Below, piece after piece: positions 1 to 9,094 of a stretch of DNA of 54,693 nt; the first letter of the stretch is position 1, and the number at the start of each line of letters is the position of its first letter. A model generated the notes under the pieces. It was not told the origin of the DNA. It saw only the letters and a list, made by a program, of their open reading frames with translations, and made no database searches. A program made the translations under genes and the position numbers. Source of the stretch: Saprospiraceae bacterium (GTDB lineage Bacteria; Bacteroidota; Bacteroidia; Chitinophagales; Saprospiraceae); assembly GCA_013140975.1 (NCBI GenBank), contig JABFRV010000156.1, positions 1-54,693 on the forward strand, written 5' to 3'.

Positions 1-1
1 C

Positions 2-433
2 GCTGATGATGATTCACAAAAGGACATTGTTAAAATAGCAGTTGGCTCTAAGGATCACACAACACTGGTTACTGCATTACAAGCAGTAGAATATGTAAAT
101 GATCTTGCCAATGCAGGACCGTTTACTGTATTTGCACCGACAAATGCCGCTTTCGGGAAACTTCCTGCTGGCACTGTAGAAGGTTTATTAAAACCTGATC
201 AAAAAAGTGCATTGAAAAATATTCTTGAGTACCATGTAGCTGTCGGCGGTTATAAACAAGAATACCTTCAAGATGGTCAGAATATTGGAATGGCGAATGG
301 TGATAATATTCAAGTTCAGATTAAGGATGGAAAGATGACAGTCAATGGCAAAGCAAATGTTGTTGCTGCAGTTCCAGCTTCGAACGGACTGGTTTATATT
401 ATAGATGAAGTTCTCCTTCCTCGTGCAAAATAA
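2..433 (+). CDS. Fasciclin (FAS1) domain protein, 5' end cut off
   Basis: The reading frame is open from base 2 to the stop at 431-433, so the gene starts before the window. The visible 143 residues form almost one complete FAS1 domain: the 'GPFTVFAPTNAAF' box lies near residue 40 and the closing box ('GLVYIIDEVLLP') lies at the C-terminus. FAS1 domains are usually secreted or surface modules involved in adhesion or ligand binding. The gene lies on the same strand directly upstream of nosL-nosD-nosF-nosY, so it probably belongs to the nos neighbourhood, but the 183-bp gap leaves room for a separate promoter. Any signal peptide or lipobox lies upstream and cannot be seen. The family call is secure; its role in N2O reduction is inference. 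Confidence 0.88.
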   Translation, partial: ADDDSQKDIVKIAVGSKDHTTLVTALQAVEYVNDLANAGPFTVFAPTNAAFGKLPAGTVEGLLKPDQKSALKNILEYHVAVGGYKQEYLQDGQNIGMANGDNIQVQIKDGKMTVNGKANVVAAVPASNGLVYIIDEVLLPRAK

Positions 434-616
434 AACAGTAAACATCTTAATAACACTATTTTTTCATTTCATAGAAATACTTTTCTCTATTTGTTTATAC
501 AAGAAGTCTTGAGTCATTAATTTGTTTAGAATAATATGACTTTCGTACGTAAGCTTTATAAAATGAGAATTGAAGAGTATTTCTATTCATTTTACAATGA
601 TATTTAAAATAATTAC

Positions 617-1201
617 ATGACAAAACTGAATAATCAGTCTAGAATTCTTATTGCTATTGCGTCATTAAGCTTAATTATTACATATTTTGTTCCTGTTTGG
701 GCTATATACTTATTTGCACCACAATATCCAGAGGGCTTAATGATGAATATTTGGTTAAGCAAGATTACAGGTGATGTAGAAATAATCAATGGGCTTAATC
801 ATTACATAGGAATGAAGCATATTAACGCTGAAATGTTTCCTGAATTTAAAGTACTTAATTATATCGTAGCATTCTATTTAGTTCTTGGCTTGATAACAGC
901 ATGGAATGGAAGTTCAAAATGGCTATTCTGGTATCTTGTTTTTACTGCATTTGGTGGTGTAGTTGCCCTAGTAGATTTTTATAAATGGGGATATGAGTAT
1001 GGTCATAATCTTGATCCTAATGCTGCAATTAAAGTTCCGGGTCTTTCCTATCAACCTCCTGTATTAGGGCATAAACGCTTACTTAATTTTGATGCGTACT
1101 CTTATCCTGATATTGGTGGATGGATTGTTATTGGTGCTGCTAGCGTAATGATCTTAATTTATTTATATCCAATTTTGAAACCTAAATTTTTCAAAAGATG
1201 A
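617..1201 (+). CDS. Four-helix membrane protein of the nos cluster
   Basis: This 194-residue protein has about four hydrophobic segments, near residues 9-30, 80-96, 102-122 and 168-188. A long, Tyr/Pro/His-rich loop lies between the third and fourth ('NLDPNAAIKVPGLSYQPPVLGHK'-like region, residues ~130-155). I do not recognise a named domain. Its stop overlaps the nosL start by four bases (ATGA, 1198-1201), which strongly suggests co-transcription and possibly translational coupling. Its position in front of nosL suggests a part in copper delivery, assembly or electron supply to nitrous oxide reductase, but no metal-binding motif of the CxxC type is present. Function is inferred from context only. 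Confidence 0.85.
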   Translation: MTKLNNQSRILIAIASLSLIITYFVPVWAIYLFAPQYPEGLMMNIWLSKITGDVEIINGLNHYIGMKHINAEMFPEFKVLNYIVAFYLVLGLITAWNGSSKWLFWYLVFTAFGGVVALVDFYKWGYEYGHNLDPNAAIKVPGLSYQPPVLGHKRLLNFDAYSYPDIGGWIVIGAASVMILIYLYPILKPKFFKR

Positions 1202-1641
1202 GATCAATAATAGTTGCTTTATGGTCTATTGTAGTGCTTACGATTTCATGCACCAACTCTGTTCCTTCACCAATCATAGCAGGCAAAGATAGTTGTACCG
1301 AATGCAAAATGGGAATAATCGATACTCGATATGCCGGTGAAGTAATTACAAATAAAGGAAAGATTTATAAATTTGATGACATAGGCTGTATGTTATCTTT
1401 TCTACAGTCAAAAAACCAACCAGAAAATAAATATCAAAAAATCCTTATTTCAGAATATCTTAATCCTAAAAACTGGCTTGAAGTTAAAGATGCAATTTTT
1501 GTTCAATCAAATGAAATTCATAGTCCAATGAACTTTAACTTTGCTGCATTCGCAGATATGACTTCATTGAATACGTTTTTTGATACAAAAGAAAAACAAA
1601 CCTACAACTGGAGTCAGGTAAAAGAGTTAATCAAATTATAG
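1198..1641 (+). CDS. nosL: NosL, copper chaperone lipoprotein for nitrous oxide reductase
   Basis: NosL binds Cu(I) and supplies copper to the CuZ/CuA centres of NosZ in the periplasm. The 147-residue product begins with a lipoprotein-type signal (hydrophobic stretch 4-16, then L-T-I-S-Cys18). It carries the family's metal site Cys33-x-x-Cys36-Lys-Met38, followed by the 'TRYAGE' and 'KFDDIGCM' motifs typical of NosL. Its start overlaps the upstream membrane protein by ATGA, and nosD begins one base after its stop, so the three sit in one operon with nosF and nosY. Length is normal for a NosL. I am confident of the family. Confidence 0.93.
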   Translation: MRSIIVALWSIVVLTISCTNSVPSPIIAGKDSCTECKMGIIDTRYAGEVITNKGKIYKFDDIGCMLSFLQSKNQPENKYQKILISEYLNPKNWLEVKDAIFVQSNEIHSPMNFNFAAFADMTSLNTFFDTKEKQTYNWSQVKELIKL

Positions 1642-1642
1642 T

Positions 1643-2878
1643 ATGAAAAAAACAAAAGCAACTATTATACTATTCTTGCTTTTTTATTACGGATTTGCAA
1701 ATATTATTAACATACACCCTGAATCTATTTCTAATAATATTCAAAAATACATTGACAAGGCAAGTTATGGAGATACTATAGTTATTCATCCCGGCATTTA
1801 TACTTCTGTGTCTCTTGTTCTCCAAAAAAGTCTTCATTTAATAGGGATTAATAAGCCTATTCTTGATGGAGATTTTAAGAATGAGTTATTGAGAATCAAT
1901 GCCGATAATGTTACCATCGAAGGATTTATTTTTCGAAACAGTGGCAAATCAGGGATGAACGAAATTGCAGGAATACGGTGCATTGATGCAAACAAAATCA
2001 TTATTATTAATAACGAAATAATCAATTGCCACTTCGGAATACACATCTCCAATAGCAGCACACTTACAATTCAAAATAATATAATTAAAGGAACACCTTT
2101 TGAAGAACAGAATACCGGAAATGGAATTCATTTATGGAAATGCAATTATGCCAACATTTTTACTAATAATATTTCAGGTCACAGAGATGGCATCTACTTT
2201 GAGTTTGTAACCAATTCTACTATTCAAGACAATATCAGCACTTTCAATATTCGATATGGTCTTCATTTTATGTTTTCTCATAGCAATCTATATTTATGTA
2301 ATGAATTCATTCAAAATGGTGCCGGCGTAGCTGTTATGTATTCAAAGAATGTCCGTATGGAAGAAAATACCTTTATCAAAAATTGGGGAGCATCTTCTTA
2401 TGGAATTCTACTAAAAGACATATCCGATTCATGGATTTATAATAACAAATTTCTGTACAACACAATTGGAATTCATTTTGAAGGTACTAGCAGAATTGAA
2501 GTAGTACGAAATGAATTTCAAAATAATGGCTGGGCCATAAAAGTACTGGCAAGTTGCATGGACAATCGATTCGAACATAATAATTTTATTTCTAACAGCT
2601 TTGATGTTGCTACAAATGGAAGTCTATCTCTAAATACTTTTTCACACAATTACTGGGATAAGTATGAAGGATATGACCTTAATCATGATGGCTTAGGCGA
2701 CGTTCCCTTTTACCCTGTTAATCTATATTCTATGATCGTTGAGCAAAACCCAAATACCATTATCCTGCTACGAAGTACATTAATTGGATTTCTGGATAAA
2801 GCGGAAAAAGCAATCCCAAGTCTGACACCCGAAAATTTAAAAGACTCTTCACCTTTCTTAAAGTTAAATTCTTTATGA
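1643..2878 (+). CDS. nosD: NosD, periplasmic beta-helix copper-site maturation protein
   Basis: NosD is the periplasmic partner of the NosF-NosY ABC complex and is needed to build the CuZ site of nitrous oxide reductase. The 411 residues start with a signal peptide (about 1-19). They continue as a right-handed parallel beta-helix with repeated 'N-x-I-x-x-N' rungs (for example 'NNEIINCHFGIHISNSSTLTIQNNIIKG'-type repeats from residue ~90 to ~300). The C-terminal 'NYWDKYEGYDLNHDGLGDVPF' region is characteristic of NosD. The last four bases (ATGA) overlap the nosF start. Family, length and order (nosL-nosD-nosF-nosY) all agree. Confidence 0.94.
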   Translation: MKKTKATIILFLLFYYGFANIINIHPESISNNIQKYIDKASYGDTIVIHPGIYTSVSLVLQKSLHLIGINKPILDGDFKNELLRINADNVTIEGFIFRNSGKSGMNEIAGIRCIDANKIIIINNEIINCHFGIHISNSSTLTIQNNIIKGTPFEEQNTGNGIHLWKCNYANIFTNNISGHRDGIYFEFVTNSTIQDNISTFNIRYGLHFMFSHSNLYLCNEFIQNGAGVAVMYSKNVRMEENTFIKNWGASSYGILLKDISDSWIYNNKFLYNTIGIHFEGTSRIEVVRNEFQNNGWAIKVLASCMDNRFEHNNFISNSFDVATNGSLSLNTFSHNYWDKYEGYDLNHDGLGDVPFYPVNLYSMIVEQNPNTIILLRSTLIGFLDKAEKAIPSLTPENLKDSSPFLKLNSL

Positions 2879-3600
2879 TTCAAATTGATAGTTTAACTAA
2901 AAGGTTTGGTAAACTTAAAGCACTTGATAACATAAGTTTATTTATGAACGAAGGGCAATTACTGTCTTTAATTGGACCTAATGGCTCAGGAAAAACAACA
3001 TTAATAAAATCTATTTTAGGACTTATAAAACCCGAAAAGGGTAATATTCTTGTTGATAACAAAAATATTAATACAACCGATAGCTACAGAAATCTTATCG
3101 GCTATATGCCTCAAATGGGAAAGTTTCCGGAAAACATTAAAGTTGGTCAACTTTTTACTTTATGGAACAAAATCAGAAATAAACAGGAAGGCCCATTAGA
3201 CAATGATCTATTTGAGTCGTTTGATATCAGATCAATGGAGAACAAACCATTGCGAACTTTATCCGGTGGAATGCGGCAAAAAGTCAGCGCATCGCTTGCA
3301 TTTTTATTTAATCCGAAAATATTGATCTTGGATGAACCTACTTCAGGTCTGGATCCCATATCTTCCGAAATATTAAAAGAAAAAATAAACCAATCACATC
3401 AAGAAGGCAAGTTGATTATTATTACTTCACACATTCTTAGCGACATTGAAGAAGTAACTACGCATGTCGCTTATATGCAAGATGGAAGCCTACTCTATTA
3501 CGGCCCATTTGAAGAATTAAAAACTCAAAGTGGTGAAAAGAATTTAAGCAAATCGATTGCTTTCCTTATGAAAAAAAATAATTACTCAGTCAGGCATTAA
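2875..3600 (+). CDS. nosF: NosF, ABC transporter ATP-binding protein
   Basis: This is the cytoplasmic ATPase that pairs with NosY and works with NosD in maturing the copper site of N2O reductase. The 241 residues contain all ABC motifs: Walker A GPNGSGKT (34-41), Q-loop near Gln80, signature LSGGMRQ (129-135), Walker B ILILDEP (149-155) and the switch His near 'ITSHILSD' (~184-191). It overlaps nosD by four bases, and nosY begins ten bases after its stop. Out of context it would be just a CcmA-type ABC ATPase; the nosL/nosD/nosY neighbours fix the assignment. Confidence 0.93.
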   Translation: MIQIDSLTKRFGKLKALDNISLFMNEGQLLSLIGPNGSGKTTLIKSILGLIKPEKGNILVDNKNINTTDSYRNLIGYMPQMGKFPENIKVGQLFTLWNKIRNKQEGPLDNDLFESFDIRSMENKPLRTLSGGMRQKVSASLAFLFNPKILILDEPTSGLDPISSEILKEKINQSHQEGKLIIITSHILSDIEEVTTHVAYMQDGSLLYYGPFEELKTQSGEKNLSKSIAFLMKKNNYSVRH

Positions 3601-3610
3601 TAAACAGGAA

Positions 3611-4378
3611 TTGAAGGAATTAATACTTTTTACAATAAAGGACATAATAAAGAATAAGGTAATAATTGCTTATACCCTATTTTTATTAGTAACAACTTTA
3701 GTACTTTTCAGCCTTGAAGATAACTCAGGTAAAGCGATATTAGGAATCCTTAATACCATTTTAATTGTAACACCAATCATTACTCTTATTTTTACAACGA
3801 TTCAATATTATAATTCTTACGAATTTATCGAACTTATCCTTTCTCAACCTATTAGTAGAATTAGCGTAATTATCAGTGAATATGTTGCCATAAACATCGC
3901 ATTAATAATGGCGGTTGCCGCAGGAATGGGCATCCCATTGTTAATATTTTCACCAGAAAAAGAAGCACTTTGGCTGCTCATGATAAGCGTCTTTTTAACT
4001 TTGAGTTGTTCAGCGATCGCATTATTAATATCTGTATATATCCGGGATAAAGCCAAAGGCATTGGAACTTCTCTATTAATTTGGTTTTACTTTAACTTTA
4101 TCTACGACGGCATAATTCTATTAATCTTATTTACATTTTCTGAGTATCCATTAGAAAAACCTACATTGGCTCTTATTGCATTAAACCCTATTGATCTTGC
4201 GCGAGTTACTGTTATGCTTCAATTAGATATTAGTGCGTTGATGGGTTATACTGGGGCATTGTATAAGGATTTCTTCGGCTCAATGACAGGTATCTTTTTT
4301 TCAATGGGCTGCTTTGCATTATGGATTATTATACCTTTGTGGATTACAATTGTTCATTTTGGAAAAAAGGATTTGTAA
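3611..4378 (+). CDS. nosY: NosY, ABC transporter permease
   Basis: A 255-residue integral membrane protein with about six hydrophobic helices (near 17-35, 45-63, 85-115, 118-140, 160-185 and 230-250). It has the ABC-2 type layout expected for NosY, including the N-terminal 'LFTIKDIIKNKVIIAYTLF' segment and 'ELILSQPISR'. It forms the membrane part of the NosDFY complex. The first available start is TTG at 3611, ten bases after the nosF stop; I see no in-frame ATG before the first helix, so TTG is probably used. It is the last nos gene here: 165 bp without a gene follow. Confidence 0.9.
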   Translation: MKELILFTIKDIIKNKVIIAYTLFLLVTTLVLFSLEDNSGKAILGILNTILIVTPIITLIFTTIQYYNSYEFIELILSQPISRISVIISEYVAINIALIMAVAAGMGIPLLIFSPEKEALWLLMISVFLTLSCSAIALLISVYIRDKAKGIGTSLLIWFYFNFIYDGIILLILFTFSEYPLEKPTLALIALNPIDLARVTVMLQLDISALMGYTGALYKDFFGSMTGIFFSMGCFALWIIIPLWITIVHFGKKDL

Positions 4379-4543
4379 AAACCAAAATAAAGGAAGCAGA
4401 CAATGTTGATCAAAGGACTCTACATTAAAAAGTAAAAGTTTTATGAACGAGATAATTATAAATAAATTGTATTTGCTTGTAGAACATAAAGTGTCCATTT
4501 TATAGTATCAATATTGAGTTAAACTTAAAAAATCAAACTTCCA

Positions 4544-5356
4544 ATGAAAATATTATTACCATTTGACTTTTCAGACAATAGCGAAAACGCTTTGGCATAC
4601 GTGCTAAAAATGTCGAAAACTTACGACACAGAATTACATATTTTAAATGTAATGAAGCCATTCGAAAATGTTGATAATAATGTTTACAACGCCTTATATT
4701 TCACTGATTATGCTGAAAACAAAAAAGAATTATTGGATAAATCGACGAATAAATACCTAAATCGCTATCCTTCAATAAAAGAGAAAACGAAAAGGAAAGT
4801 TGTTTCCGGATTTATTGTGTCTGAAATATTAGCTTATTCCTTAAAAGAAAATATAGATCTGATTGTTATTGGATCTTCAGGAATCAAACCTTCCGAAGAT
4901 TTCTTTTTAGGCAGCACAACTGCTACCCTTGCCTCCAAAACCCAAATTCCACTTCTCTTAATCCCTCCTACTGTGCATGCTCCAAAATATAAAAACGTTT
5001 CTTTTGCTTCCGATCTTAAACCTGAAATGAATCCCCAATCATTAACTCTCTTAACAAAATTTTTAGCTCCATTAAAAAGTAAAATACATTTACTTCATGT
5101 AGAGAAAAAGCCTGATACTAAAAATGAAAATTGGGAAAAAATCGAAAAAATATTTGTCAATCACAAGACAGAAAGACATTCTCTTTATTTTAGCGATGTC
5201 ACAGAAGGAATTTCATGGTTTTTAAAAACTATGAATGTTGACTTGCTAATCGCAGTCCGGCAAAAGCATTTTCTATTACACAAGCTGCTCTTCACAAGAC
5301 AAACTAAACAGATAATCAGAAGCTTAAAATCTCCGGTACTTTTACTAACAGATTAA
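4544..5356 (+). CDS. Universal stress protein, tandem UspA domains
   Basis: The 270-residue product carries two UspA folds. The first opens with 'MKILLPFDFSDNSENAL' and ends with the nucleotide-binding pattern G-S-S-G-x(9)-G-S (around 'VIGSSGIKPSEDFFLGSTT', residues ~107-127), the form that binds ATP. The second half (about 145-270) keeps the fold outline but lacks a clean glycine loop, so it is probably a non-binding domain. The protein should be cytoplasmic and help stress or anaerobic survival. Tandem Usp proteins often sit beside low-oxygen respiratory genes in Bacteroidota, as here between nosY and a formate/nitrite channel. The physiological role is inference. Confidence 0.9.
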   Translation: MKILLPFDFSDNSENALAYVLKMSKTYDTELHILNVMKPFENVDNNVYNALYFTDYAENKKELLDKSTNKYLNRYPSIKEKTKRKVVSGFIVSEILAYSLKENIDLIVIGSSGIKPSEDFFLGSTTATLASKTQIPLLLIPPTVHAPKYKNVSFASDLKPEMNPQSLTLLTKFLAPLKSKIHLLHVEKKPDTKNENWEKIEKIFVNHKTERHSLYFSDVTEGISWFLKTMNVDLLIAVRQKHFLLHKLLFTRQTKQIIRSLKSPVLLLTD

Positions 5357-5479
5357 TTCGAAGCCATTTCCTTGAGCATTTCAAAGGCCTTTATAAATAC
5401 TAAAATCTTATGCTAAACTTTATGCATTGTCAACCTACATTATAATTCTCCACTATTGCAAATAAACACCATGTAGTAT

Positions 5480-6295
5480 ATGAACGAAATTTATGGATTT
5501 GATAGTTACTCTCCGACTGAGATTGCCAAAAAAATAGAAGAAATAGGAGTAAAGAAAGTAAGGTTACCATTATTATCTATGGTCATGCTTGGCATTCTTG
5601 CAGGCGCATTCATTAGTCTTGGAGCTATGTATTATACAATGATTGCCTCAGATCCCGAGTTAAGTATAGCAACACGAAGAATTTTGGGTGGCCTGGCTTT
5701 TTCAACAGGTTTAATATTGGTAGTCATTGCTGGTGCAGAATTATTTACCGGAAATAATCTTATCGCTATGGCCTGGGCTGATAATAAAATTTCAACAGCT
5801 GAAGTTCTTCAAAATTGGTTGGTCGTATGCTTGTCAAATTTAGCAGGGGCAATGATAATGGCTTTTTTAATTTACAACTCAGGGCATTTAGAACTTGAAG
5901 GAGGGATCATTAAAGAACAGTATTTAAAAATCGCAACTTTAAAGTGCGAGTTACCAATGATAAATGCATTTTTTGCCGGTATTCTTTGTAATATTTTTGT
6001 TTGCCTGGCTATTTGGATGTCTTTTTCAGGACGCAGTGTTATAGATAAAATAATAGCAATTATATTTCCTATTTCTGCTTTCGTCGCACTCGGTTTTGAG
6101 CATAGTATTGCAAACTTTTATTTTATTATCCTTGGAATGCTAATTCAAACACAAGATGGTTTATCTATTGATGAAAGCTCTATTGGTATTGTTGGATTTT
6201 TCCATAATACGATTCCGGTTATTCTGGGAAATTTAATTGGAGGCAGTGTTTTGGTTGCACTCGTTTATTATGTAATTTATAAGAAAAACAATTAA
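5480..6295 (+). CDS. Formate/nitrite transporter (FocA/NirC) family channel
   Basis: The 271 residues fit the FNT family: six membrane helices, the N-terminal cytoplasmic helix, and family signatures such as 'FSTGLILVVIAGAELFTGNNLIAMAW' (about 75-100) and 'GILCNIFVCLAIWM' (about 167-180). A 'GFEHSIANFYF' segment (about 202-212) holds the conserved pore-region His. FNT channels form pentamers that pass formate, nitrite, hydrosulfide or acetate. Substrate cannot be read from the sequence. The nos cluster upstream favours nitrite, but hydrosulfide is also plausible given the sulfur genes downstream. The gene stands alone, with more than 100 bp on the 5' side. Confidence 0.9.
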   Translation: MNEIYGFDSYSPTEIAKKIEEIGVKKVRLPLLSMVMLGILAGAFISLGAMYYTMIASDPELSIATRRILGGLAFSTGLILVVIAGAELFTGNNLIAMAWADNKISTAEVLQNWLVVCLSNLAGAMIMAFLIYNSGHLELEGGIIKEQYLKIATLKCELPMINAFFAGILCNIFVCLAIWMSFSGRSVIDKIIAIIFPISAFVALGFEHSIANFYFIILGMLIQTQDGLSIDESSIGIVGFFHNTIPVILGNLIGGSVLVALVYYVIYKKNN

Positions 6296-6347
6296 AATCT
6301 CCTCCTCCAAATAACAAAAGAATTTAAACACAAACGAATATTATATA

Positions 6348-7448
6348 ATGAATAAGATTTCATCCATTCAATTTTTTAATAGTGAGAGAGGCACTTTGCT
6401 CAATTACCTAATAACAATCATCTTATTATTTGTTGTTCTTCAGTACGGAAAAATATTATTTATTCCGCTTAGCTGCGCCCTTCTAATTGGTTTCCTTCTT
6501 TATCCACCGGTCAAAAAGATGGAAGAGAAAGGATTGAATTCAATCTTGGCAATCTTTATTTGTTTGCTTGGAATTATGGTCATTTTTGTGGCGGTACTAT
6601 TTCTAATCTTTACTCAAATTTATATGTTAAAGGAAGAATGGCCGGGGTTTATGTCCGGAATCAATAGCCTAATAGAGAACATTAGCCTATTTCTTTCAAG
6701 CTCTTTCAATATAACGGATGCAAAACAAACACAATGGCTTAATACTTTTTTCGAAAATTCAGGAGCTCATGTATTTAACTTCATTCAAAACCTTTATCAT
6801 TCCATTTCAAATATTCTTATTTTACTTATTCTAATTCCAATTTTTAGCGGGTTAGTATTATATTATAGAAGACTTCTGACAACTGTCCTTTTCAATTTTT
6901 TTGAGGGCGAGCTAAAGGAGCAAATAAAAAGTATATTAACTGATTCAATTCACGTGTACTATAAATTTATCAAAGGAGTACTTTTTGTATACTTTATCGT
7001 AGGCTGCCTAAATAGCATTGGTCTAGCCATTTTCAATATTCCGAATGCTATTTTATTCGGATTTACCGCAGCTGTACTCACTTTTATACCTTATATCGGA
7101 ATTACATTAGCCTCACTATTGCCCTTGTACCTTGCATGGTCAACGCATCAAACTGTCTGGCAACCTCTTAGTGTTCTTCTTGTGTTTGCCATTGTTCAGT
7201 TTTTAGAAGGCTATGTTATTTTTCCACTTGCAGTAAGTAATCGGTTACGGATTAACCCCCTCATCACGATAATATCCGCAATTGTTGGCGGCTTACTTTG
7301 GGGTGCAATTGGCATGATTATCTTTATACCCATGGTCGGAATTTTAAAACTCATATCCGAAAGATTTAAGAAACTAAATAATCTTTCTTTATTAATGGGC
7401 ACAGATATTCCTTCATCAGAAAGCACAGCAAAAACTGACACTCTTTAA
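6348..7448 (+). CDS. AI-2E family permease (PerM/TqsA-like)
   Basis: The 366-residue protein has about seven or eight membrane helices with the family's layout: two short N-terminal helices, a soluble region around residues 100-145, and a C-terminal bundle. It includes 'GFTAAVLTFIPYIGITLASLLPLYLAW' (about 245-271) and 'FLEGYVIFPLAVSNRLRINPL' (about 285-305), both typical of AI-2E transporters. Members export signalling molecules, Na+/H+ or other small solutes; the substrate cannot be deduced. It follows the FNT gene by 52 bp on the same strand and might be co-transcribed with it. The last ~20 residues are hydrophilic and Ser/Thr-rich. Confidence 0.88.
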   Translation: MNKISSIQFFNSERGTLLNYLITIILLFVVLQYGKILFIPLSCALLIGFLLYPPVKKMEEKGLNSILAIFICLLGIMVIFVAVLFLIFTQIYMLKEEWPGFMSGINSLIENISLFLSSSFNITDAKQTQWLNTFFENSGAHVFNFIQNLYHSISNILILLILIPIFSGLVLYYRRLLTTVLFNFFEGELKEQIKSILTDSIHVYYKFIKGVLFVYFIVGCLNSIGLAIFNIPNAILFGFTAAVLTFIPYIGITLASLLPLYLAWSTHQTVWQPLSVLLVFAIVQFLEGYVIFPLAVSNRLRINPLITIISAIVGGLLWGAIGMIIFIPMVGILKLISERFKKLNNLSLLMGTDIPSSESTAKTDTL

Positions 7449-7795
7449 TACTATTACGAAATCATTAAGTCCTATTTTGAAAATCTTTATTCGCTTTGGG
7501 ACAAACCCAACATAGCGTAATGGATATAAACAAGAATTTTAATGAAGGGAAATGGAAACGATTGTTTTAGAATATATACGCAGCAAAACATTACGATATA
7601 GGAATTGAACAAGTCAATTGCGGTAATTTTTGAAACACCGCTTAGCATTCAATTCAAAACCTCTAATAGAGAACTAATAATTATCATCAATTAGAATGAT
7701 ATTAATTTAAAATTTCAATGAAACTCATATTACATTTACGTCACAAATAAATTTAGTTCATATTACTATTCAGTATTCGTTATAATTACAAACTC
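7449..7795. other. 347-bp intergenic region, no gene recognised
   Basis: No ORF longer than about 16 codons with a plausible start was found on the plus strand. The stretch is AT-rich and contains TATCAT (7682-7687) and ATGATA (7696-7701) facing each other across eight bases. These may be part of the promoter of the DUF2231-like gene at 7796, but the arms are only six bases. No terminator-like hairpin with a T-run was seen after the AI-2E gene. Confidence 0.5.
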
Positions 7796-8290
7796 ATGAA
7801 TGAAGCACATATTCACTTAATAATTAATCATCTACCTATAATTTTTCCAATTGCCGGAATTATTGCAATAATTACAGGATTAATTTCTAAATCAGAATCC
7901 GTTAAGAGAACCTCCTTTCTTATTTTCATTCTTGGAGCTCTAGCCACAATCGCCGCAATGAAAAGTGGGGAAGGTGCTGAAGATGTAGTTGAAAAAATAA
8001 GTGGTGTTTCTGAAGTCTATATTGAGAAACATGAAGAGCTCGCAGAGCGATTTGCAATTTTTTCTTATTTATTAGGAGGAATCTCGTTGCTTGGACTTTG
8101 GATAAGTTTCAAGAAAAATGCCAATTCCAATATATTCAATGTGGTTATTCTATCAATTGCACTTAGCACATTATTTCTAGCACAAAAAACCGGAACATCT
8201 GGTGGCGAAATAAGACATACAGAAATTAGGAATGATAGCACAGTTCCTCCAGCGGAAAATAATAGTTCTGGAGAAGATAACGATGAGTAA
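7796..8290 (+). CDS. DUF2231-like four-helix membrane protein
   Basis: The 164 residues form about four membrane helices (near 8-28, 38-55, 85-102 and 112-126). The opening 'HIHLIINHLPI' motif, with conserved His residues at the membrane edge, and 'TGTSGGEIRHTEIR' after the last helix match the DUF2231-type pattern; such histidines could bind haem or metal. The last 20 residues are acidic and disordered. The gene is flanked by intergenic stretches and followed by the divergently unrelated but co-oriented Fnr gene. Domain resemblance is by motif only; function is unknown. Confidence 0.8.
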   Translation: MNEAHIHLIINHLPIIFPIAGIIAIITGLISKSESVKRTSFLIFILGALATIAAMKSGEGAEDVVEKISGVSEVYIEKHEELAERFAIFSYLLGGISLLGLWISFKKNANSNIFNVVILSIALSTLFLAQKTGTSGGEIRHTEIRNDSTVPPAENNSSGEDNDE

Positions 8291-8461
8291 AATACTGAAA
8301 AACCAAAATCCTTCTAAATTCGTTTGCCTTTGCTTACTAAATTGTGCTTGTCAATAATAGGATAGACATTACTTATTTTTGCTCATCTTTTTCTACTTTT
8401 AAAACTAAATTGAAGCTTTTTTGGGCTCTGGAAGATCCTATACTATTTCTGAAACAATTTG

Positions 8462-8469
8462 TTACTTTG
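8462..8469 (+). promoter_or_regulatory. -7-like promoter element of the Crp/Fnr gene
   Basis: TTACTTTG differs from the Bacteroidota -7 consensus TAnnTTTG at one base (or is TA-n-TTTG, one base short). It ends only four bases before the ATG at 8474, which would make the transcript leaderless or nearly so. The araC gene at 51093 has the same geometry. Confidence 0.5.
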
Positions 8470-8473
8470 CAGA

Positions 8474-9094
8474 ATGGAATTAAGCGAAATTAATGAGTTC
8501 AAGTCTTCAAGCCAAATGAGAGAGCAATTATTGGCATTTGGCTTTTCTAAATCCTTTGCAGATGGCGACACCATCCTCAATGAAAATTCTTACATTAAAG
8601 CGATTCCTATAGTCACGAAAGGAAATATTAGAGTCATGCGGACTGATGACAATGGGAAAGAGATACTGCTCTACTACATAAAACCCGGTGAAAGCTGTAT
8701 TATGTCATTCCTTGGCGGTATTCATCAAGACACAAGTAAAGTAAAAGCTATTGCAGAAGAAGAAACTGAGATACTTTTTATTCCGATTGATAAAGTAAAT
8801 TTATTAATACGCGAATATCCACAGTGGCTTGACTATATTTTTCGGCTCTACCATAAAAGATTTGAAGAATTATTAGATGTTGTTAATGCCATAGCATTTA
8901 AGAAGCTAGATGAAAGGCTCCTCGATTTTATTCATACAAAATGTAAATTAACCAAAAGCCAAACCTTAAATATCACTCACGAACAATTGGCAAATGAATT
9001 GGGAACTGCTCGAGTCGTAGTCTCCCGCTTACTAAAACAATTAGAAGACGAAGGTACTGTCAAACTTGGCAGAAATAAAATTATGCTTGTGTAA
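8474..9094 (+). CDS. Crp/Fnr-family transcriptional regulator
   Basis: A cyclic-nucleotide-binding-like beta-barrel domain (about 20-120 of the 206 residues from ATG 8474) is followed by a winged helix domain (about 140-206). The recognition helix reads 'ELGTARVVVSRLLKQLE'. The barrel has 'YYIKPGESCIMSFLGG' where true CRP proteins bind cAMP. The N-terminal cysteine cluster of classical FNR is absent, and the only other Cys is in 'HTKCKL'. So if it senses O2, NO or redox, the cofactor is not the FNR-type Fe-S cluster. I chose ATG 8474 over the TTG at 8459 because a -7-like promoter box covers the TTG. Two copies of a likely binding site lie just downstream (9090 and 9836), suggesting it controls the DUF2892 gene and the rhodanese/OsmC/thioredoxin operon. 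Confidence 0.92.
   Translation: MELSEINEFKSSSQMREQLLAFGFSKSFADGDTILNENSYIKAIPIVTKGNIRVMRTDDNGKEILLYYIKPGESCIMSFLGGIHQDTSKVKAIAEEETEILFIPIDKVNLLIREYPQWLDYIFRLYHKRFEELLDVVNAIAFKKLDERLLDFIHTKCKLTKSQTLNITHEQLANELGTARVVVSRLLKQLEDEGTVKLGRNKIMLV

Noticed and set aside
6312-6320. A third copy of the Fnr-type element (TAACAAAAG) before the AI-2E gene
   Set aside because: Only nine bases match, the GTAGC half is missing, and there is no -7 box at the right distance.
7682-7701. A third ATGATA/TATCAT operator before the DUF2231-like gene
   Set aside because: The half-sites point the other way (TATCAT-n8-ATGATA) and have only six-base arms; the arrangement differs from the two palindromes at 12321 and 16519.
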